Positions 58,907 through 64,000 of a DNA stretch of 64,000 nt are shown here, in pieces. The notes under the pieces are model-generated. The model saw nothing but the letters and a program-made list of their open reading frames with translations. It was not told the origin of the DNA and made no database searches. The translations under genes and the position numbers were made by a program. How positions within the stretch are numbered: position 1 is the first letter of the stretch; every line of letters begins with the position of its first letter. Source of the DNA: Blastococcus saxobsidens (GTDB lineage: Bacteria; Actinomycetota; Actinomycetes; Mycobacteriales; Geodermatophilaceae); contig NZ_POQT01000014.1 in the NCBI RefSeq assembly GCF_002938435.1, forward strand, positions 1 through 64,000, given 5' to 3'.

Positions 58907-60538
58907 ATGACCGAGATCACCCCGGGCAGCACCGGCCACGGTGACTCGCCGCCGCCCGGTTCCCCCGGCGCCTCGGCGAACGTCAACCCGGTGCGCGACG
59001 GGCAGCGCGACCTGCCCGACGGTGCTGTCACCGGGGCCCAGCGCGCCGCCGACCAGGCGCCGGCCGAGGTCGTCGGGGCGCGCCGTCCGCTGGACATCGG
59101 CCAGGACATCGACCTGCCCGCCGGTACCGGGGCCGCCACCGTGGGCACCCCGACCCTGCTCGGCCTGCCCATGACGCGGCAGGCGGTGCAGCCGGCCTTC
59201 GACGAGCACCACCCGCCGGACCCCGCGCTCATCGGTGACTGCGTGCACTGCGGGTTCTGCCTGCCCACCTGCCCCACGTACGTGCTCTGGGGTGAGGAGA
59301 TGGACAGCCCCCGCGGGCGCATCTACCTCATGAAGGAGGCGCTGGAGGGTGAGCCGCTCGACGACTCGATGGTCCGCCACTTCGACCAGTGCCTGGGCTG
59401 CATGGCCTGCGTGACGGCCTGCCCGTCCGGCGTCCAGTACGACAAGCTCATCGAGGCCACCCGCCCGCAGATCGAGCGACGGTACGAGCGGTCGCGGTCG
59501 GAGAAGCTCTACCGCGACCTGATCTACAACCTGTTCCCCTATCCGAAGCGGCTGCGCGCACTGCGCGGGCCGTTGCGCGCCTACCAGGCCAGCCGGCTCG
59601 GCAGCCTGCTCACCCGCGCAGGACTGATGCGCAAGCTCCCGGCACCCCTGCAGGCCATGGAGTCGCTCGCACCCAAGCTGGGCCCGGTGGAGCGCATTCC
59701 CGAGCGGACGCCGGCCGTGGGCGAGCGGCGGGCGGTCGTCGGGCTGCTGGCCGGCTGCGTGCAGGGCACGTTCTTCCCGGACGTGAACGCGGCGACCGTG
59801 CGGGTGCTGGCGGCCGAGGGTTGCGACGTCATCGCGCCCAGGCGCCAGGGCTGCTGCGGCGCGCTGCCCGGGCACGGCGGGCGCGAGCAGCAGGCGCTGG
59901 ACTTCGCCAAGCGGACGATCGAGACCTTCGAACAGGCCGGGGTCGACTACGTCGTCGTGAACGCGGCCGGCTGCGGCTCGAACATCAAGGAGTACGGGCA
60001 CCAGCTGCGCGACGAGCCGGAGTGGGCCGAGCGCGCCGAGACGCTGGCCCGGAAGTCACGGGACATCAGCGAGTTCGTCGTCGAGATGGGGCCGGTCGCC
60101 GAACGGCACCCGCTGCCCATGACCGTGGCCTACCAGGACGCCTGCCACCTCGCCCACGCGCAGGGCATCCGTGAGGAGCCGCGCCGGCTGCTGCGCGGCA
60201 TCCCCGGCGTGGAGCTCAAGGCGCTCACCGAGGCCGAGCTGTGCTGCGGCAGCGCCGGCACCTACAACATGCTGCAGCCAGAACCGGCGCGGGAGCTGGG
60301 CGAGCGCAAGGCGGCGGCCGTGCTCGCCACCGGGGCGGACCTCATGGTGACGGCGAACCCCGGCTGCTGGATGCAGGTGGCCACGACGCTGGCCCGGATG
60401 GGGAAGCGGATGCCGGTCGCCCACACCGTCCAGGTGCTGGACGCCTCGATCCGCGGCGTCCCCGTCGAGGACGTGCTCGAACATGCACTCTCCGGGCCGG
60501 GCACCGCCCTGGCCCGACCGGCCGCACCCGCCCGCTGA
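58907..60538 (+). CDS. glcF: Glycolate oxidase iron-sulfur subunit GlcF with N-terminal extension
   Basis: Electron-transfer subunit of glycolate oxidase. 543 residues; two [4Fe-4S] motifs CVHCGFCLPTCP (~111) and CLGCMACVTACP (~162), then two CCG domains with GCCGALPGHGG and CCGSAGTYN. The usual GlcF is about 400-450 residues and begins close to the first cluster. Here ~100 residues of Gly/Pro/Ala/Asp-rich sequence precede it. ATG 58907 follows the glcE stop without a gap; ATG 59171 is in frame but lacks a clear ribosome-binding site, and the extension has normal coding GC3. Confidence 0.93.
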   Translation: MTEITPGSTGHGDSPPPGSPGASANVNPVRDGQRDLPDGAVTGAQRAADQAPAEVVGARRPLDIGQDIDLPAGTGAATVGTPTLLGLPMTRQAVQPAFDEHHPPDPALIGDCVHCGFCLPTCPTYVLWGEEMDSPRGRIYLMKEALEGEPLDDSMVRHFDQCLGCMACVTACPSGVQYDKLIEATRPQIERRYERSRSEKLYRDLIYNLFPYPKRLRALRGPLRAYQASRLGSLLTRAGLMRKLPAPLQAMESLAPKLGPVERIPERTPAVGERRAVVGLLAGCVQGTFFPDVNAATVRVLAAEGCDVIAPRRQGCCGALPGHGGREQQALDFAKRTIETFEQAGVDYVVVNAAGCGSNIKEYGHQLRDEPEWAERAETLARKSRDISEFVVEMGPVAERHPLPMTVAYQDACHLAHAQGIREEPRRLLRGIPGVELKALTEAELCCGSAGTYNMLQPEPARELGERKAAAVLATGADLMVTANPGCWMQVATTLARMGKRMPVAHTVQVLDASIRGVPVEDVLEHALSGPGTALARPAAPAR

Positions 60539-60568
60539 CCAGACGGAACCCGATCGAGAGGCGTCACC

Positions 60569-62458
60569 GTGGACAACCTCGCTGTGCTCAGCTTGCTGGC
60601 CCTGGCACCGATCGCGGTGGTCGGGATCCTCCTGGCCGGGCTCCGGTGGCCGGCGAAGTGGGCGATGCCGGTCGGATTCGTCGTCGTGGTCCTGGTGGCC
60701 CTACTGGTGTGGGGCATGTCGCCGACCGCGATCGCCGCCTCCGCCGTGCAGGGCCTCCTGGTGGCCGTGACGCTGCTCTACATCGTCTTCGGCGCCCTGC
60801 TGCTGCTCGAGACGCTGACCAAGAGCGGGGCGATGGCCACCATCCGCGCCGGGTTCACCAGCATCAGCCCGGACCGCCGGGTGCAGGCCATCATCGTCGG
60901 TTGGCTGTTCGGCAGCTTCATCGAAGGTGCCTCCGGGTTCGGTACACCGGCCGCCGTGGTGGCGCCGCTGATGCTGGCCCTGGGCTTCCCGGCGATGGCG
61001 GCGGTCATGGTCGGGCTGATCATCCAGAGCACCCCGGTGAGCTTCGGCGCGGTCGGGACGCCGATCCTGGTGGGCGTCAGCGGTGGGCTGGGCGGGGCCG
61101 CGCCGGTCGACGAGCGGCTCTCCGTGCTGGGCCTCGACCTGCCCGCGTACCTGGAGGTCATCGGCCTGCGGGTCTCGCTCCTGCACGCCACCATCGGCAC
61201 GCTCATGCCGCTGATCCTCGCCTGCATGCTCACGGGCTTCTTCGGCGAGCGTAGGCGGTTCGCCGACGGGCTGGCCATCGCCCCGTTCGCCCTGTTCGCC
61301 GCCTTCGCCATGACCGTGCCCTACGTGCTGGTGGCCTGGCTCCTCGGGCCGGAGTTCCCCTCGCTGCTGGGCGGCCTGACCGGTCTGATCATCGTGATGT
61401 TCGCGTCGAGCCGGGGCTTCCTGATGCCCAAGCAGATCTGGGATTTCCCGCCCCGCCACCGCTGGGCGAGCAACTGGATGGGCAGCCTGCACCCCGAGGA
61501 CGAGAAGGACGTCGCCGAGCGCCGGATGAACATCTGGCTCGCGTGGACGCCGTACGTCGTCGTCGCCGCCCTGCTGGTGCTGACCCGCACGGTCGACCCG
61601 CTGACCACGTTCCTGCGGGATGGCTGGCGGGTCCTCAGCGTGGAGAACATCTTCGGCGTGCAGGGCATCTCGCAGGCGCTGGAGTACCTGTACCTGCCGG
61701 GTTTCGTGTTCATCCTGACGTGCCTGATCACCTACGGTCTGCACCGGATGAACGGGCGGCAGATCGCGGCATCGTGGAAGGTGGCGGGCAGCCAGCTCGC
61801 GGGCGCGGCGGTCGCTCTCCTGTTCGCCCTGCCGCTGGTGCGGGTGTTCATCAACTCCGGTGACACCTACAACGACTCCGGGCTGGCGTCGATGCCGCTG
61901 GTCCTGGCCGAGGGGGCCGCGGCGCTCGCCGGTGACGCCTGGCCGGCCTTCGCCCCGTGGATCGGGGCCCTCGGCGCCTTCGTGGCCGGCAGCAACACGG
62001 TCAGCAACCTGATGTTCTCGCTGTTCCAGTTCTCCACCGCCGAGCAGATCGGCGTGGCTCCGGAGACCGTCGTCGCGACCCAGGCGGTCGGCGGCGCGGC
62101 GGGCAACATGATCACCGTGCACAACATCGTCGCCGCGTCCGCCACGGTCGGCCTGGTGGGCCGGGAGGGCGACCTGATCCGGAAGACGATCCTGCCGACG
62201 ATCTACTACTGCCTCATGGCCGGTGGCCTGTCGCTGGTGGCGATCTACGGCTTGGGCGCGAACGTGAGCACCCTGTGGCTGGCGCTGCTGCTGGGCGCCC
62301 TGGTCGGACTGGTCCTGGCCATGCGCCGCTCACCGGGGAAGCCCAACCCCGAACTGGTCCCCGCCGGACACGGCGACGGCAGCGGCACCCAGGGGGACCC
62401 GAGCGCGCAGGGCACGGACCTGGGTCCGGACCCGACCGCCAAGCCCGGCGGTCGCTGA
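60569..62458 (+). CDS. L-lactate/glycolate permease (LctP family)
   Basis: 629-residue integral membrane carrier with about 13 hydrophobic segments, taking up lactate or glycolate with protons. The family signature [21 protein letters not shown] is at about 115-135 (core [14 protein letters not shown]), with [16 protein letters not shown] and, near the end, [14 protein letters not shown] and [17 protein letters not shown] hydrophilic Asp/Gly tail of ~45 residues ends the protein. GTG 60569 lies 30 bases after glcF, so it is the transporter of the glycolate operon (GlcA role), though lutBC remnants downstream point to former lactate use. Confidence 0.94.
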   Translation: MDNLAVLSLLALAPIAVVGILLAGLRWPAKWAMPVGFVVVVLVALLVWGMSPTAIAASAVQGLLVAVTLLYIVFGALLLLETLTKSGAMATIRAGFTSISPDRRVQAIIVGWLFGSFIEGASGFGTPAAVVAPLMLALGFPAMAAVMVGLIIQSTPVSFGAVGTPILVGVSGGLGGAAPVDERLSVLGLDLPAYLEVIGLRVSLLHATIGTLMPLILACMLTGFFGERRRFADGLAIAPFALFAAFAMTVPYVLVAWLLGPEFPSLLGGLTGLIIVMFASSRGFLMPKQIWDFPPRHRWASNWMGSLHPEDEKDVAERRMNIWLAWTPYVVVAALLVLTRTVDPLTTFLRDGWRVLSVENIFGVQGISQALEYLYLPGFVFILTCLITYGLHRMNGRQIAASWKVAGSQLAGAAVALLFALPLVRVFINSGDTYNDSGLASMPLVLAEGAAALAGDAWPAFAPWIGALGAFVAGSNTVSNLMFSLFQFSTAEQIGVAPETVVATQAVGGAAGNMITVHNIVAASATVGLVGREGDLIRKTILPTIYYCLMAGGLSLVAIYGLGANVSTLWLALLLGALVGLVLAMRRSPGKPNPELVPAGHGDGSGTQGDPSAQGTDLGPDPTAKPGGR

Positions 62459-62511
62459 GCGGCTCGACGGCCGGCTGCGCGGCGACGCCCGCTGCGCAGC
62501 CGGCCCTTCGG

Positions 62512-62843
62512 TCACAGCTCGACGAGCACGAGCTCCAGCCGAGGAGGGCCGTGTGCACGCCCTCGACCCGCGACAACTCGATGTCGCTGGTGGCGGGCGG
62601 GCCGCTGATGAACGTCAGCGGTCGCAGGGGGACCAGCCGGGCCAGCCCCTGCGGGACGCTTCCCACCACCTGCTCGGTGCGGACCACGCAGACGTGCAGA
62701 TCGGGCACGAGGATGAGGGCTCGGCGGCCCTGGTCGGCTGACGCGTCGAGGACGAGCGTGCCCGTCCCGGCGATCGCGACGGCGCATCCGGTGACGACCA
62801 CCCCCGCCTGACCCAACGCCGTGACCTCCTCCCGGCGGCTCAC
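62512..62843 (-). pseudogene. lutC: Decayed lutC (LUD-domain lactate utilisation protein C)
   Basis: The GTG at 62843 overlaps the lutB remnant stop as in intact lutBC operons. After VSRREEV the sequence jumps to the C-terminal half of a LUD protein: [36 protein letters not shown] and [20 protein letters not shown]. About 90 residues of the usual N-terminal half are missing. After VEGVH the frame shifts: the expected ending [12 protein letters not shown] with a stop at 62512 is in another frame, while the original frame runs on as nonsense. Internal deletion plus frameshift indicate a pseudogene. Confidence 0.8.
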
Positions 62844-63052
62844 GACCGCTCCCGGGCCCACCACTCGCGGAAGGTCTCGGAGGGCGGCACGGGCAGCTCG
62901 CGCCTGGCCGTCCAGCCGTCCAGGGGGAACGGCAGGGACGGCATCCGCCCTGACCGGCGGGCGAGGAGGCGGCCGAGCCGGCTGCTGCGCTGGGCGGTCG
63001 CCCACCGCCCGGCCGCGCCGGTGGCGTGCAGCCGGCGCGGACTGGTCCGTTG
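62840..63052 (-). pseudogene. lutB: Truncated lutB, C-terminal tail only
   Basis: A 70-codon frame after an in-frame TAG at 63053-63055 reads [20 protein letters not shown], then [20 protein letters not shown] and ends [15 protein letters not shown]. This is the typical C-terminus of LutB, the iron-sulfur subunit of the LutABC lactate oxidase (conserved P-L-x-x-W-T-x-x-R-x-x-P and F-R-x-W-W). The ferredoxin and LUD parts are absent and the MFS gene begins 83 bases further on, so the front of the gene has been lost. Confidence 0.75.
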
Positions 63053-63134
63053 CTACCGTCGCGGTCGCCACCTCGAGAGCCCGGCGGAGCAACGAGCCCG
63101 CACTCGCCCGTGGTCAGGAAGCGCGAGAAGAACC

Positions 63135-64000
63135 GTGTCACCCCGCACCCTCTTGGGCCCGTACCGCAGGCTGTTCGCCGTCCCCGGCGCCTCGTCCTTC
63201 TCCCTCGCGGCCTGGCTGGGCCGCTTCCCGGCGCCGATGCTCGGCCTCGGCGCGGTCCTCCTCGTGGAGGGCGAGTCCGGCAGCTACGGCCTGGCCGGCG
63301 CGGTGTCGGGCACCCTGGCCCTGGCCTTCGCCGTGGCCGGTCCGCAGTGGGCCCGGGTGATGGACCTGCGCGGGCAGGGCGTCGTGCTGCGCGTGGCCCT
63401 GACCGCCACGCTGCTCACGGGCACCGCGTTCGTCGCCGCCGTCGTGGGCGGGGCGCCGCGCTGGAGCTGGTTCCTGCTCGCCGCGGCCACCGGCCTCAGC
63501 AGCCCCAACATCGGCTCGCTGGTGCGGGCGCGCTGGTCGGCCGTGCTCGACCCGGCCGGCCGGCAGACCGCTTACGCCTTCGAGGCGGTGGTCGACGAGG
63601 TGGTCTTCGTGCTCGGCCCGCCGCTCGTGACGCTGCTGGCGACCCTGATCGCGCCGCCGGTCGGGTTCATGACCGGGATCGTCCTCGGTGTGGTGGGCGG
63701 GTGGTGGCTGGCGGCCCAGCGTGCCACCGAGCCGCCGCTGCACCCCGTCGACCCCGGCGCGCCCAAGCGGCGAAGGTCGGTGCTCACCCCCACGCTGCTG
63801 GTCGTCGTCGTCACCTACATGGCGGTCGGCACCGTGTTCGGCGCGATCGACGTCGTCGTCGTCGGGTTCGCCGAGGAGGAGGGGGCACAGGCGTTCTCCG
63901 GCCTGGTGCTGGCGGTCTTCGCCCTCGGCAGCCTGTTCGCCGGGCTGGTCTACGGCCTGGCGAGGCTGCCCGGGACGCTGGTGTCCCGCTTCGTGGCCAC
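63135..64000 (+). CDS. Major facilitator superfamily transporter, N-terminal part (runs past the window)
   Basis: GTG 63135 begins VSPRTLLGPYRRLFAVPGAS and the frame stays open to the window end, giving about 288 residues. Seven to eight hydrophobic segments are visible, starting near residue 20, with the MFS-like GLAGAVSGTLALAFAVAGPQWARVMDLRG loop between helices 2 and 3 (GPQWARVMDLRGQ). The pattern is that of actinobacterial MFS proteins without assigned substrate. GAAG-type purine bases lie upstream. It follows the lutB remnant on the opposite strand. Confidence 0.9.
   Translation, partial: MSPRTLLGPYRRLFAVPGASSFSLAAWLGRFPAPMLGLGAVLLVEGESGSYGLAGAVSGTLALAFAVAGPQWARVMDLRGQGVVLRVALTATLLTGTAFVAAVVGGAPRWSWFLLAAATGLSSPNIGSLVRARWSAVLDPAGRQTAYAFEAVVDEVVFVLGPPLVTLLATLIAPPVGFMTGIVLGVVGGWWLAAQRATEPPLHPVDPGAPKRRRSVLTPTLLVVVVTYMAVGTVFGAIDVVVVGFAEEEGAQAFSGLVLAVFALGSLFAGLVYGLARLPGTLVSRFVA

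Overview
The window is a very GC-rich actinobacterial chromosome segment. Gene content suggests a member of the Geodermatophilaceae (Blastococcus, Modestobacter or Geodermatophilus type): a chemotaxis cluster beside SpoIIE-type phosphatases, a large NAD-dependent glutamate dehydrogenase, an LCP cell-wall protein, a DUF222/HNH protein and many GTG starts with 4-base start/stop overlaps. The family assignment is inference; there is no rRNA here to test it.

Region 1 (1-11710) is one chemotaxis locus on the + strand: two tandem methyl-accepting chemotaxis proteins (MCPs) with nearly identical signalling halves, a 41-residue internally deleted MCP remnant, cheA (two CheW-like domains, no visible P2), cheW, an unrecognised 301-residue gene, cheB, cheR, then two consecutive cheY-phosphatase pairs. 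The second phosphatase is very divergent. A FliA/WhiG-type promoter precedes cheB and a strong hairpin closes the locus.

Region 2 (11721-32500) holds an RsbW-like ATPase divergent from a PAS-GAF-PP2C phosphatase, a STAND-like ATPase, a small membrane protein, NAD-glutamate dehydrogenase, a GH15 hydrolase overlapping a divergent glucose-6-phosphate dehydrogenase, a DEAD-box helicase, a second large SpoIIE-type phosphatase, yaaA, exonuclease III and an LCP protein. Several spacers carry related CTAG-centred inverted repeats.

Region 3 (32499-44236) is mixed: an autoregulated arsR-glyoxalase pair, GNAT, acyl-ACP desaturase, acyl-CoA dehydrogenase, DUF4383 protein, carbamoyltransferase, RecQ with a Tudor-like tail, a DUF222/HNH protein bordered by GTTCCCGCGGGAAC palindromes, and a DUF2786 protein.

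Region 4 (44408-53093) concerns molybdenum: an HTH-Mop regulator translationally chained to modABC, a MocA-like nucleotidyltransferase and moaE, then moaD-moaA on the opposite strand. Between them sits a small insert of TetR regulator, DUF4386 protein, SMP-30 lactonase, GAF protein and a small hydrophilic protein.

Region 5 (53155-63052) is a glycolate/glyoxylate locus: GlcG/HbpS-like protein, IclR regulator, malate synthase, GlcD, a 26-codon coupling ORF, GlcE, GlcF and a lactate/glycolate permease. Glycolate would be imported, oxidised to glyoxylate and condensed with acetyl-CoA to malate. Behind the permease, on the other strand, are decayed ends of lutB and lutC. The window ends inside an MFS transporter.

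No tRNA, rRNA, CRISPR array, phage or insertion sequence was recognised.
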